From M0108 sp937862735 (GTDB lineage: Bacteria; Pseudomonadota; Gammaproteobacteria; Chromatiales; Chromatiaceae), in NCBI GenBank assembly GCA_937862735.1, contig CALMDH010000139.1:1-64000 (forward strand): 64,000 bases of DNA. The letters are read 5' to 3'. Below, piece by piece: positions 49,371-58,271 of the stretch. Within the stretch, counting starts at the first letter, position 1, and every line of letters starts with the position of its first letter. Below the pieces are notes generated by a model. That model was given only the letters and a program-made list of their open reading frames with translations. It made no database searches and was not told where the DNA came from. The position numbers and the translations under genes were made by a program.

Positions 49371-50294
49371 TTACGGGGCCTTCGGCTGCTTTTGTACTAA
49401 CAGCAGGTAGTTCACCCCCAGGTAGGAGGTGAAATGGAAGCGGCGATCGAAGGGGTTGACGCGCACGCCGGTGCGGTGGACCAGGGTGAAGGCATCGCCC
49501 AGGCCGGCCAGGACCTCCGCTGGCTTGACCAGTTTGCGCCAGTGATGGGTCCCCTTGGGTAGCCAGCGCAGGATGTATTCGGCGCCGAAGATGGCGATCA
49601 CCAGGGCCGCCAGGGTGCGGTTGATGGTGGCCACCGCCATGATCCCGCCGGGACGCACCAGCGCGCCGCAGGCGGCGAGAAAGGCGGGCAGGTTTTCCAC
49701 ATGCTCCACCACCTCCATGTTGAGCACCGCGTCGAATTGGGCGCCGGCTTGGGCGAGGGCCTCGGCGCTGGTCAGCCGGTAGTCCAGGTCCAGACCGCGG
49801 CCCTGGGCGTGGAGCTCGGCGACGCGGATGTTCTTGGGGGCGACGTCGATGCCCGTGACTTGGGCTCCGAGGTGGGCCAGGGACTCGCTGAGGATGCCGC
49901 CGCCGCAGCCGATGTCCAGCAGTCGCAGCCCCGTCAGGGGCAGGTCCGCGGCGGGATCGCGGCCGAAGGCCTGGCAGAGCCGCTGCCGCATGTAGTCGAC
50001 GCGGAAGGCGTTGAGCTTGTGCAGGGGCCAGAAGGGGCCCTCCTTATCCCACCAGCGGTGGGCCAGGGCCTCAAAGTAGGCCACCTCGGCGGGATCGATG
50101 CTCGGGGCGCTCGGTATGCCAGGGGCGATAGGCGCGCCAGGGGCATTGGGAGCGCCCTGGGTATTGGGAGCGCTAGGGGTGTTTGGGGCCTCATTATGGG
50201 CGGCTGGGGAAGAGGCTGCATCCGAGGTGACGCGGGGCAGGGATGAGGTGGTCCTGGAGGTTGGAGAGACCGGTGACGGGGAAGAGATGCTCAA
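49371..50294 (-). CDS. ubiG: Ubiquinone biosynthesis O-methyltransferase
   Basis: 307 residues. The conserved UbiG core begins at IDPAEVAYFEALAHRWWDK, followed by LLDIGCGGGILSESLA and the C-terminal NPFDRRFHFTSYLGVNY-type ending. UbiG methylates two hydroxyls in ubiquinone synthesis. The first 65 residues are an Ala/Pro/Asn/Ser-rich repetitive extension coded at about 50100-50270; no other in-frame start is near the core. The start codon is TTG at 50294, overlapping the rnt stop (TTGA), so the two are coupled. Confidence 0.93.
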   Translation of the reverse strand: MSISSPSPVSPTSRTTSSLPRVTSDAASSPAAHNEAPNTPSAPNTQGAPNAPGAPIAPGIPSAPSIDPAEVAYFEALAHRWWDKEGPFWPLHKLNAFRVDYMRQRLCQAFGRDPAADLPLTGLRLLDIGCGGGILSESLAHLGAQVTGIDVAPKNIRVAELHAQGRGLDLDYRLTSAEALAQAGAQFDAVLNMEVVEHVENLPAFLAACGALVRPGGIMAVATINRTLAALVIAIFGAEYILRWLPKGTHHWRKLVKPAEVLAGLGDAFTLVHRTGVRVNPFDRRFHFTSYLGVNYLLLVQKQPKAP

Positions 50295-50977
50295 ACGCGG
50301 AATTCCTCTGGCTCATCACGGGTGTCCGGTGGCGCACCCTCCCAGACGCGCAGCGGGTCCAGTTCCCGCCAGCGGTTGACGATCTGGCAGAAGAGCCGGG
50401 CCGTCTGTTCCACGTCGTAGAGGGCGCTGTGGGCCTCGTTGCTGTTCCAGCCCAGCCCGGCCATTTGCGCGGCGCGGGCCAGTACCGTCTGACCGAAGAC
50501 CAGCCCGGCCAGGGAGACGGTGTCGAAGACGCTGAAAGAGTGGAAGGGGCTGTTCTTGAACCCGGTGCGCTCCACGGCCGCCTTGAGAAAGCCCAGATCG
50601 AAGGCGGCGTTATGCCCCACCAGGATGGCCCGATTGCAGCCGCTGCTTTTGACCGCCTTGCGGATTGGCACCAGGAGCCGGGCCAGGGCCTCCTTTTCCG
50701 GCAGGGCGTCGCGGAAGGGGTGATGGGGGTCGATGCCGGTGAAGGCCAGGGCCCGGGGATCTATCTCTGAGCCGATGAAGGGCAGGACGTGGCAGTGCAG
50801 GGTGGCGCCGGGGAAGACCCGGCCCTCCTCGTCCATGCGAATGATGCTGGCGGCGATTTCCAGCAAGGCATGGCGCTGGGGGTCGAAGCCGGCGGTTTCC
50901 ACGTCCACCACCACCGGCAGGAAGCCCCGGAAGCGCCGGGCGATAGAGGGTATCTGGACTGGTTCCATCATGGGCAC
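50291..50977 (-). CDS. rnt: Ribonuclease T
   Basis: 228 residues of the DEDDh 3'-5' exonuclease family: VVVDVETAGFDPQRHALLEI holds the first Asp and Glu, ILVGHNAAFDLGFL the next Asp, and the final HSALYDVEQTARLF the His and Asp. RNase T trims 3' ends of tRNA and other RNAs. The gene lies upstream of ubiG with a 4-bp overlap. This rnt-ubiG association is inferred from spacing. Confidence 0.93.
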   Translation of the reverse strand: MPMMEPVQIPSIARRFRGFLPVVVDVETAGFDPQRHALLEIAASIIRMDEEGRVFPGATLHCHVLPFIGSEIDPRALAFTGIDPHHPFRDALPEKEALARLLVPIRKAVKSSGCNRAILVGHNAAFDLGFLKAAVERTGFKNSPFHSFSVFDTVSLAGLVFGQTVLARAAQMAGLGWNSNEAHSALYDVEQTARLFCQIVNRWRELDPLRVWEGAPPDTRDEPEEFRV

Positions 50978-51080
50978 AGGATAAGAGCCGCGTTCCTAAT
51001 TGCAAAGCGATTTGCCATGGCCCAGACGGTTCCGTGCTGCTGGGACCACGCCGGTACCCTACTGGCACGTAACCGTTCAG

Positions 51081-51117
51081 ACCCCCTCTCCCCGGCCCTC
51101 CCCCGCCAGGGGGAGGG
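51081..51117. repeat. C-rich/G-rich palindrome (REP-like)
   Basis: CCCTCCCCC at 51096-51104 pairs with GGGGGAGGG at 51109-51117 (9-bp stem, 4-nt loop), preceded by CCCTCTCCCC. It is a member of the same group as 6254, 22009 and 31067. It lies in the 331-bp divergent gap 50978-51308 between rnt and the TraB/GumN-type gene. The rest of the gap shows no gene and must hold both promoters. Confidence 0.55.
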
Positions 51118-51308
51118 AGCAAGAGCTTTAGCCGTATGTACTATCCATGGCAGCCCTGGCAGCAGAGGGATGAACATTTACACTGGCACCAGGCCGGCAC
51201 CACGCCAGTTCCGGCCGTGGCGATTGGGGACGGATGGCCAGGACTGCTATAGTGCCCGCCAGACCGGCCTCCTGAAAGGTGAGGCGGGCAGTGAGGAGCG
51301 GAGTGAGC

Positions 51309-52196
51309 ATGCGCGTAATGACGCCAGCGGCCAACTGGTTGGCTGGGCTGGTATTTTTGCTGATGGTTGGCCTGGCCCCGGTGGTTGCCGCCGGTGAACC
51401 GGGTCTCCTGTTCGAAATCGACGCCACCGAGGCGGGGGGGGCTCCCTGCTACCTCTTCGGCACCATCCACAGCGAGGACCCCCGGGTGCTGGCCCTGACC
51501 GCGCCGACCCAGGCAGCCTTCGACCGGAGCGCCGTCTTCATCATGGAAACCATTCCGGATACCCAGGCGGTGATTCGGGCCATGATGGCCATGGTCTACA
51601 CGGACGGCAGGGGGCTGGCCGGGGTCGCCGGCCGGCCCCTCTATGACCAGACGGTTCAGGCCCTGGCCGAACGGGGGATGGCCGAGGAGGCGATCAAGGA
51701 CTATAAGCCCTGGGCCGCCGCCACCCTGCTGGGCATGCCCGAGGCGGGCACGGGGGAATTCCTCGATATCCGGCTGTACAAGGCCGCCCTGGCGGCCGGG
51801 AAGCAGGTCCAGGGTCTGGAATCGATCGAGGAGCAACTGGCGGTGTTCGATACCCTCACCGAGGAAGACCAGATCGCCCTGCTGCGGGAGACCCTGGAGG
51901 CCCGCGCGACCTTGCCGGAGGTCTTCGCCCGCCTGCTGGAGGCCTACCTCAGCCGGGATCTGGCCCGTCTGGAACGGCTGGGCGACGAGTACCTGGGCCG
52001 GGGCGATCCCCAACTGGCCGCGCGGTTCCGGCATGCCGCCCTGGAGGCGCGCAACCAGCACATGACGGACCGGATGTTGGCCTATCTCCGGGTCGGGGGC
52101 TGCTTCATCGCCATCGGTGCCTTGCATCTTCCCGGTGAGGAAGGGGTGCTGTCCCGGTTGGCGCGGGCCGGCTTTGCTCCCCGGGCACTCGACTGA
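51309..52196 (+). CDS. TraB/GumN (PrgY-like) family exported protein
   Basis: 295 residues from ATG 51309. A signal peptide (NWLAGLVFLLMVGLAPVVAA) is followed by the domain: PCYLFGTIHSEDPRV, a central helical part, and the end GGCFIAIGALHLPGEEGVLS. The conserved His and Glu in these paired motifs are thought to form a metal-dependent site; the family may be proteolytic. Function is unknown. It lies 94 bp upstream of mlaA on the same strand. A GAGGAGCGGAG run precedes the start. Confidence 0.88.
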   Translation: MRVMTPAANWLAGLVFLLMVGLAPVVAAGEPGLLFEIDATEAGGAPCYLFGTIHSEDPRVLALTAPTQAAFDRSAVFIMETIPDTQAVIRAMMAMVYTDGRGLAGVAGRPLYDQTVQALAERGMAEEAIKDYKPWAAATLLGMPEAGTGEFLDIRLYKAALAAGKQVQGLESIEEQLAVFDTLTEEDQIALLRETLEARATLPEVFARLLEAYLSRDLARLERLGDEYLGRGDPQLAARFRHAALEARNQHMTDRMLAYLRVGGCFIAIGALHLPGEEGVLSRLARAGFAPRALD

Positions 52197-52290
52197 GGGG
52201 CCTTGCGGAATCCTCCGGAAGGGCCTGGGTCGCTTGTGCTAGTATCCTCTCCCATCCGACGCGGCCGGCGGAACAAGGTGCATCAAGGCA

Positions 52291-53079
52291 ATGGAAAGAC
52301 GTACCGTCATGACAAGCAACATGCTACGGGCGGGGGGGCTGACCCTCGTCGCCCTCCTCCTGGGTTGTTCCTCCATCCCCGAGGATCAGCGCAATCCCAA
52401 GGATCCCCTCGAGCCTTACAACCGGGGGATGTACAAGTTCAACACGGACTTCGACAACGCCTTCATCAAGCCCATCGCCAAGGGCTACAAGGCGGTCGTC
52501 CCCGAGCCCGTGGATCAGGGCATCACCAACTTCTTCAACAACATCAATGATGTGAATTCGGCGGTCAACAACCTGCTGCAGGTCAAGGTCTCCCGCTTCG
52601 GCACGGATGTCGGCCGCGTGGTGGTCAATACCACCGTCGGCGTGGGTGGCCTCATCGACGTCGCCACCAACATGGGCCTGCCGAGCTACAAGGAGGACTT
52701 CGGTCAGACCTTTGGCTATTGGGGCGACGTGGACAGCCCCTATCTGGTCCTGCCCATCCTCGGGCCCAGCACCCTGCGGGACACCATGGGGATTCCGGGG
52801 AATATCGTGACCAATCCCTTCTTCCACGTCTGGAATACCAACAAACCCGTCAACTGGACCATGATCGGTCTGGATGTCATCGACACCCGTGCCGACCTGC
52901 TGGGGGCCACGGACCTGTTGGACACGGCGGCCACCGACCCCTACGCCTTCGTGCGCGATGCCTATCTGCAGAAGCGGCGTAATGCCATCTTCGACGGCAA
53001 TCCCCCGCCGACCTCAGAGGAGGAGGATATCTGGGCCGAAGAGGAGCCCAAGGCCCCGGGGCCGGCCAAGAAATCCTGA
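52291..53079 (+). CDS. mlaA: MlaA (VacJ) outer-membrane lipoprotein
   Basis: 262 residues from ATG 52291, or 256 from ATG 52309. The lipobox LLLGCSS predicts a lipidated Cys26. The MlaA core is seen in DPLEPYNRGMYKFN, NVNSAVNNLLQ-like NDVNSAVNNLLQVK, DFGQTFGYWGDVDSPYLVLP and GPSTLRDTMG. MlaA removes mislocalised phospholipids from the outer leaflet of the outer membrane with the MlaFEDB transporter. The other mla genes are not in this window. It ends 17 bp before convergent pyrC. Confidence 0.94.
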   Translation: MERRTVMTSNMLRAGGLTLVALLLGCSSIPEDQRNPKDPLEPYNRGMYKFNTDFDNAFIKPIAKGYKAVVPEPVDQGITNFFNNINDVNSAVNNLLQVKVSRFGTDVGRVVVNTTVGVGGLIDVATNMGLPSYKEDFGQTFGYWGDVDSPYLVLPILGPSTLRDTMGIPGNIVTNPFFHVWNTNKPVNWTMIGLDVIDTRADLLGATDLLDTAATDPYAFVRDAYLQKRRNAIFDGNPPPTSEEEDIWAEEEPKAPGPAKKS

Positions 53080-53096
53080 CGCCGGGGCGATGCCGA

Positions 53097-54155
53097 TCAC
53101 AAATCGGCTGAGGAAGCCGCCCCCAGCAACCGCCAGCCGATCGTCTCCCCGGCGCGCAGGGGCCTGACCTCGGAGCTGCCAAAGGCGTAACGCTCCGGCA
53201 CCTGCCAGGGCTCCCGCCGCAAACGGATCTGGTCGGAATTGCGGGGCAGGCCATAGAAGTCCGCGCCATGAAAACTGGCGAAACCTTCCAGCTTGTCCAA
53301 GGCCCCCGCTTGGTCGAAGACCTCCGCGTAGAGTTCGATGGCGGCGTGGGCGCTGTAGATGCCGGCGCAACCGCAGGCGCTCTCCTTGGCGCCGATGGCA
53401 TGGGGGGCGCTGTCCGTACCGAGAAAGAAGCGGGGATGACCGCTGGTGGCCGCCGCCACCAGGGCCTGGCGGTGGCGCTCCCGTTTGAGCACGGGGAGGC
53501 AGTAGAAGTGGGGGTGAATGCCGCCGACCAGGATGGCGTTGCGGTTGTAAAGCAGGTGCTGGGGGGTGATGGTGGCGGCCAGGGTCGGCGGCCCCTCCCG
53601 GACCAGGTCGGCGGCATCCGCCGTGGTGATGTGTTCGAAGACCAGGCGTAGCCCGGGAAAGTCCCGGAGCAGGGGCAAGAGGGCGTCGTCGATGAAGCGC
53701 CGCTCGCGGTCGAACACGTCGACCTCCGCCGCCGTCGCCTCGCCATGCACCAGCAGGGCCATCCCCGCCCGCTCCATGGCGGCCAGGACGGGATAGATGT
53801 TCTCTAGCCGGGTGACGCCATTCTCGGCGTTGGTCGTGGCCCCGGCCGGGTAGAGCTTGGCGGCGAAGACGATCCCCGAGTCCCGGGCCTGGCGGATCTC
53901 CGCCGGTGCCAGGCTGTCCGTCAGATAGAGGGTCATGAGGGGGGTGAAGTCCAGCCCCGCCGGCAGGGCGGCCAGGATCCGCTCCCGGTAGGCCTGGGCC
54001 AGGGTCGTGGTCACCACCGGTGGTTTGAGATTGGGCATGACGATGGCCCGGGCGAAGCGGCGGGCCGTGTGGGGCAGCACCGCGGCCATCTCGGCCCCGT
54101 CACGCAGGTGCAGGTGCCAGTCGTCCGGGCGGGTGAGGGTGAGGGTGTCAGTCAT
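53097..54155 (-). CDS. pyrC: Dihydroorotase (homodimeric PyrC type)
   Basis: 352 residues, as usual for class II dihydroorotases. DWHLHLRDG gives the two N-terminal zinc histidines, FAAKLYPAGATTN the carboxylated lysine, ALLVHGE and VFEHITT further ligands, and LGTDSAPH the catalytic Asp. It cyclises carbamoyl-aspartate in pyrimidine biosynthesis. It stands alone between mlaA and a small secreted protein. Confidence 0.97.
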   Translation of the reverse strand: MTDTLTLTRPDDWHLHLRDGAEMAAVLPHTARRFARAIVMPNLKPPVVTTTLAQAYRERILAALPAGLDFTPLMTLYLTDSLAPAEIRQARDSGIVFAAKLYPAGATTNAENGVTRLENIYPVLAAMERAGMALLVHGEATAAEVDVFDRERRFIDDALLPLLRDFPGLRLVFEHITTADAADLVREGPPTLAATITPQHLLYNRNAILVGGIHPHFYCLPVLKRERHRQALVAAATSGHPRFFLGTDSAPHAIGAKESACGCAGIYSAHAAIELYAEVFDQAGALDKLEGFASFHGADFYGLPRNSDQIRLRREPWQVPERYAFGSSEVRPLRAGETIGWRLLGAASSADL

Positions 54156-54350
54156 GGGGATGGCAGGATTGGGGGCGGTGATGGAGCGATTGAGCTAACG
54201 GCTCTCTGGGTGGTCCTCAGGGAAGTGGGGATGGTCCCAAGGAAATTGGGTGGAGTGAAATAGGCCGGGGCGACCAATGGCCGCCCCGGGAAACATGGCG
54301 TGGACCTGATCTGGCTCCGCTGGTCGCCAGGTCGGGGCGGTTGGCGTTAC

Positions 54351-54605
54351 TTATTTGGACGAGCCCCCCGCGGTACTTGCCGGGGTGGCGGCGGTTTCGG
54401 CGCTGGCCTTGTTGCCAGTCTTGGCCTTGCAGTAAGCGGCTACGGCCTTGCCATCGGAACGGGTATAGCCCTTGGTCCAGGTGCAGGCTGGGTTGCCCGC
54501 GCAGGCGGTTTCTTCAAGTCCCTTACAATCCGATGCTGCCTGGATCGACATGGAAGAGAGGGCGAAAACGGCGGCCAGAGCAGCGGAACAAATGGTGTTG
54601 GTCAT
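54351..54605 (-). CDS. Small secreted Cys-rich protein, unknown function
   Basis: 84 residues. A signal peptide (ICSAALAAVFALSSMSIQAA) is followed by a mature part of about 60 residues with four cysteines in the pattern C-x7-C-x5-C-x17-C (DCKGLEETACAGNPACTW, then AAYCKAK). The tail is Ala/Thr/Ser-rich. Four cysteines suggest two disulfides in the periplasm or outside. I do not recognise a family function. The upstream region 54606-54716 is AT-rich and suits a promoter. The gene is flanked by pyrC and coaE. Confidence 0.65.
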   Translation of the reverse strand: MTNTICSAALAAVFALSSMSIQAASDCKGLEETACAGNPACTWTKGYTRSDGKAVAAYCKAKTGNKASAETAATPASTAGGSSK

Positions 54606-54716
54606 TAGCTATATCTCCAGAAATAATAAATAGATAAATACAACCCTGTTGGTGAGTACTACCATATCCCACGACGCGAAGCTTAAGTGAACAACCCCGC
54701 AATGTTCCAATAATTA

Positions 54717-55364
54717 TTATTTATTGAGCTCGATCCCGGCCGTCCTCCGCGCCGCCGCCAGGCGCAGGTAATCGCGGTGCAGACGGTCCGTTTGCCCCCG
54801 CAACGCCTCCAGGTCGCCCTCGTTCTCGATCAGATCGTCCGCCCCGGCGCGACGGGTGGCGCGACTCACCTGGGTGGCGATGATCTGGCGGACCTCGGCC
54901 TCGCCGAGGCCATTGCGTCGCATGACCCGGGCGATCTGCTGGTCCTCGGGCAGATCCACCACCAGGATGCGGTCGGCGATATCCGTCCAGCCGGTCTCGA
55001 ACAGCAATGGAATCACCAGCACGGCATAGGCGGCCGCGACCTGACGCAGTTCCGCCGCCAGGCGGGCGCGGATGAGGGGATGCAGGATGACCTCCAGCCG
55101 GCGGCGCGCCTGGGGATCGGCGAAGGCCAGGCGGCGCATGGCGGCGCGGTCCAGGCCGCCGTCCGCGGCGATCACCCCGGGGCCGAAGGCGGCGGCGATG
55201 GCGTGCATGGCCTCGCCATCTGGCTGGGTGAGGGCATGGGCGAGCAGGTCGGTATCGATGACCGCAGCCCCCAGTTCCGCCAGGCGGGTGGAGACGCTGG
55301 TCTTGCCGCTGCCGATGCCGCCGGTCAGGGCCACCACCAGCGCTGGGCGGTCGGGGCCGGGCAT
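54717..55364 (-). CDS. coaE: Dephospho-CoA kinase
   Basis: 215 residues. The P-loop is ALTGGIGSGKTSVSTRLAEL and the lid region includes FADPQARRRLEVILHPLIR. It phosphorylates dephospho-CoA in the last step of coenzyme A synthesis. It begins 3 bp after the pilD stop codon on the same strand, the common pilD-coaE order of gammaproteobacteria. Confidence 0.96.
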   Translation of the reverse strand: MPGPDRPALVVALTGGIGSGKTSVSTRLAELGAAVIDTDLLAHALTQPDGEAMHAIAAAFGPGVIAADGGLDRAAMRRLAFADPQARRRLEVILHPLIRARLAAELRQVAAAYAVLVIPLLFETGWTDIADRILVVDLPEDQQIARVMRRNGLGEAEVRQIIATQVSRATRRAGADDLIENEGDLEALRGQTDRLHRDYLRLAAARRTAGIELNK

Positions 55365-55367
55365 CGC

Positions 55368-56378
55368 TCAGCCCAGTCCCGACCAACGCAGATAGGCCCC
55401 GCTGATGGAGTCACCCCAGAGCAGGGCGATCCAGCCGGCGGCGGCCAGATAGGGGCCAAAGGGCAGGGGGGTGTGACGGTCCCGGCCGCTGCGGGCCAGC
55501 AGGATCATGCCGATGACGGCGCCGACGACGCTGGACAGGATCAGGATCAGGGGCAGGGCCTGCCAGCCGAGCCAGGCGCCAAAGACGGCGAAGAGCTTGA
55601 AGTCGCCATAGCCCATGCCCTCCCGGCCGGTCGCCAGTTTGAAGAGCTGGTAGACGGTCCAGAGAAAAAGGTAGGCCAGGGCGGCGCCCAGGATTGCCTC
55701 GCTGGGGCTGACGAACCAGTGGGCCAGGCTGATCAGCAGTCCCAGCCAGAGCAGGGGCAGGGTGATGTTGTCCGGCAGGAGTTGGGTGTCGAGGTCGATG
55801 AAGGCCAGGGCGATCAGGCCCCAGGTCAGCAGGAGGGCGGCCGCCGCCTCCCAGGTAAGGCCCAGGCGCCAGACGACCAGCACCGAGAGCAGGGCGGTGA
55901 GGGCCTCGACCAGGGGGTAGCGCGGGCTGATGGGCTGCTGGCAAGCCGAGCAGCGCCCGCGCAGGAGCAGGTAGCTCAGCAGGGGGATGTTTTCCGAGGC
56001 CCTGATCCGGTGGCCGCAGTGGGGGCAATGGGAGCCGGGCCTGGCGAGGGAAAGGGTTGCCGCGGCTTCCGCCGGGGAGGCAGTGGGAGGGACCGTGGCG
56101 GAGGCCATGGAGGGGGCTGTCGGCGGCGTCTCGGGAGAAAACCCAGGGGATACCCCGGCAGAGGCCGAGGAAGTGGCAGGGTGGGTGGCCGTCTGGCCCG
56201 CCGCCGCCTCGGCCTGGGACTGGGCCAGGTGCGCGCATTCGCGCCGCCACTCCTCCTCCATCATCAACGGCAGGCGATGAATGACGACATTGAGGAAACT
56301 GCCCACCGCCAGGGCGAAGAGGGCGACGACGGCATAGAGCAAGGGCGGGGTCTGGATGAGGAGGTCGAGGGCTGACAT
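55368..56378 (-). CDS. pilD: Prepilin peptidase/N-methyltransferase
   Basis: 336 residues. The two catalytic aspartates are in FIDLDTQLLPD and GYGDFKL. The cytoplasmic loop has the two CxxC pairs (CPHCGHR and CSACQQP). The enzyme cleaves and N-methylates type IV prepilins at the inner membrane. Residues about 62-106 hold a Pro/Ser/Ala/Thr insert (about 56060-56195) before the first zinc-binding pair. It precedes coaE directly and follows pilB by 73 bp, but no pilC is present between them. Confidence 0.95.
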   Translation of the reverse strand: MSALDLLIQTPPLLYAVVALFALAVGSFLNVVIHRLPLMMEEEWRRECAHLAQSQAEAAAGQTATHPATSSASAGVSPGFSPETPPTAPSMASATVPPTASPAEAAATLSLARPGSHCPHCGHRIRASENIPLLSYLLLRGRCSACQQPISPRYPLVEALTALLSVLVVWRLGLTWEAAAALLLTWGLIALAFIDLDTQLLPDNITLPLLWLGLLISLAHWFVSPSEAILGAALAYLFLWTVYQLFKLATGREGMGYGDFKLFAVFGAWLGWQALPLILILSSVVGAVIGMILLARSGRDRHTPLPFGPYLAAAGWIALLWGDSISGAYLRWSGLG

Positions 56379-56451
56379 GGGCTGTCCTCAGGGGCGGATC
56401 GTCTTCAGGCAAGGTGTTGTGACCGGGAGGGGCAAGGGACCGCCGGGCTCA

Positions 56452-58173
56452 TCATTCCTTGGTCACGCGGTTGACTTCCTCAAGGCTGGTGATGCCCGAC
56501 TTGACCTTGCGCAGCCCGGATTGCCGCAGGTCGAGGATGCCCTCCAGCCGCGCCTGCTCCGCCAGCTGGATGGCGTTGCCCCCCTCCATGATCAGGCGCC
56601 CCATGGCATCGGAGACGGGCATGACCTGATAGATACCAATACGCCCGCGATAGCCCTGGTGGCAGTGTTCACAGCCCACCGGTTTGTAGATGGTGAGGCC
56701 CTCCTCGATCTCCGCCGGGGTGAAGCCCTCCTCCAGCAGGGCGTTGCGCGGGATCTTGTCCGGTTTGCGGCACTTGCGGCAGAGGCGCCGCACCAGGCGC
56801 TGGGCCATGATCAGCAGCACCGAGGAGGCGATGTTGAAGGGCGGCACGCCCATGTTGGCCAGGCGTGTCAGGGTCTGGGGGGCGTCGTTGGTGTGCAGGG
56901 TGGACAGCACCAGGTGGCCGGTCTGCGCCGCCTTGACCGCGATCTCCGCCGTCTCCAGGTCGCGGATCTCACCCACCATGATGATGTCCGGGTCCTGACG
57001 CAGGAAGGCGCGCAGGGCGGCGGCGAAGGTCAGGCCCGCCTTGGGGTTCATGTTGACCTGATTGATCCCGGGAACCTGGATCTCCACCGGGTCCTCGACG
57101 GTGGAGATATTCACGTCCGGCTGGTTGAGGATGTTCAGGCCGGTGTAGAGGGAGACGGTCTTGCCCGAGCCCGTGGGGCCCGTGACCAGGATCATGCCAT
57201 AGGGCTTGTGGATGGCTTTCAGAAAGGCGGTCTTTTGTTCCTCATCGAAGCCAAGCTCCTCGACGCCCACCAGGGTGGCCCCGGTCTCCAGGATACGCAG
57301 CACCACCTTCTCGCCGTAGAGGGTGGGGAGGGTATTGACGCGAAAGTCGATGTCCCGGGTGCGGCTGAGTTTGAGCTTGATGCGTCCATCCTGGGGCACC
57401 CGGCGCTCGGCGATGTTCATGCGCGACATGACCTTGAGCCGCGCCACCAGGCGGTGGGAGATGTTGACCGGCGGGGAGGCCACCTCGTGCAGCATGCCAT
57501 CCTGGCGGAAGCGGATGCGGAAGGTCTTCTCGTAAGGCTCGAAGTGGATGTCGGAGGCGCCGCTGGAGATGGCGTCGACGAGGATCTTGTTGATGTAGCG
57601 CACCACTGGCGCCTCATCCACGTTGAGCTCCTCTTCCGCGCCCTGGTGCTCCTCGGAAGCCACCTGTTCGAGATTGACCAGGTCGGAGGCCATGATCTGG
57701 CCCATGACCGAATGCTCGGACTCATGGAGGCGGTTGATGGCCTTCTCCATGGCCAGCGCCAGCTTGTCCTCCTCCACCAGCACCGCCTCGGTGGTCAGGC
57801 CGGTGTTGAAGCGGATCTCGTCCAGGGCCTCGTGGTTGGTCGGATCGGAGAGGGCGACGAAGAGACGGGTCCCACGGCGGTGGATCGGCAGGGCGCGGTG
57901 CTTGATCACCAGCCGCTCGTTGACCAGTTCCAGGGGCAGGGTGGCGACATCAATCGCGCCCAGGTCCAGGAGGGGGACGCCCAACTCCTCGCAGGTCACC
58001 AGGGCGATGCGGCGGCCGTCGAGGATCTTCTCCTCGACCAGGTGCTGGACGAAGGGCTTGCCCCGGCGGGCGGCGTCGGCGAAGGCGCCCTGGGCGCGCG
58101 CCTCCGTCAGCAGCTTTTCCCGGACGAGGCTGGAGGCGAGGCCGGAGAGGGGCGGGGGGGCGGGGCTGGCCAT
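56452..58173 (-). CDS. pilB: Type IV-A pilus assembly ATPase PilB
   Basis: 573 residues. The N-terminal MshEN-type domain is followed by the secretion ATPase: Walker A GPTGSGKT near residues 330-338, the Asp box STVEDPVEIQVPGINQV and the Walker B and His box MVGEIRDLET, STLHTND. A C-terminal tetra-cysteine zinc motif (CRKC with CEHC) is present. PilB powers pilus extension. The usual order is pilB-pilC-pilD-coaE; here pilC is missing from the block. Confidence 0.96.
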   Translation of the reverse strand: MASPAPPPLSGLASSLVREKLLTEARAQGAFADAARRGKPFVQHLVEEKILDGRRIALVTCEELGVPLLDLGAIDVATLPLELVNERLVIKHRALPIHRRGTRLFVALSDPTNHEALDEIRFNTGLTTEAVLVEEDKLALAMEKAINRLHESEHSVMGQIMASDLVNLEQVASEEHQGAEEELNVDEAPVVRYINKILVDAISSGASDIHFEPYEKTFRIRFRQDGMLHEVASPPVNISHRLVARLKVMSRMNIAERRVPQDGRIKLKLSRTRDIDFRVNTLPTLYGEKVVLRILETGATLVGVEELGFDEEQKTAFLKAIHKPYGMILVTGPTGSGKTVSLYTGLNILNQPDVNISTVEDPVEIQVPGINQVNMNPKAGLTFAAALRAFLRQDPDIIMVGEIRDLETAEIAVKAAQTGHLVLSTLHTNDAPQTLTRLANMGVPPFNIASSVLLIMAQRLVRRLCRKCRKPDKIPRNALLEEGFTPAEIEEGLTIYKPVGCEHCHQGYRGRIGIYQVMPVSDAMGRLIMEGGNAIQLAEQARLEGILDLRQSGLRKVKSGITSLEEVNRVTKE

Positions 58174-58271
58174 GGGGTCAAGGAAAGAGGAAACGCGGGC
58201 GTCGCGCGGCTTCGCACCAACCGCCCCAGGCCGGCTCAGGCCCTGGGGGGTTGGCCGGGGGGGCGAGCCCC

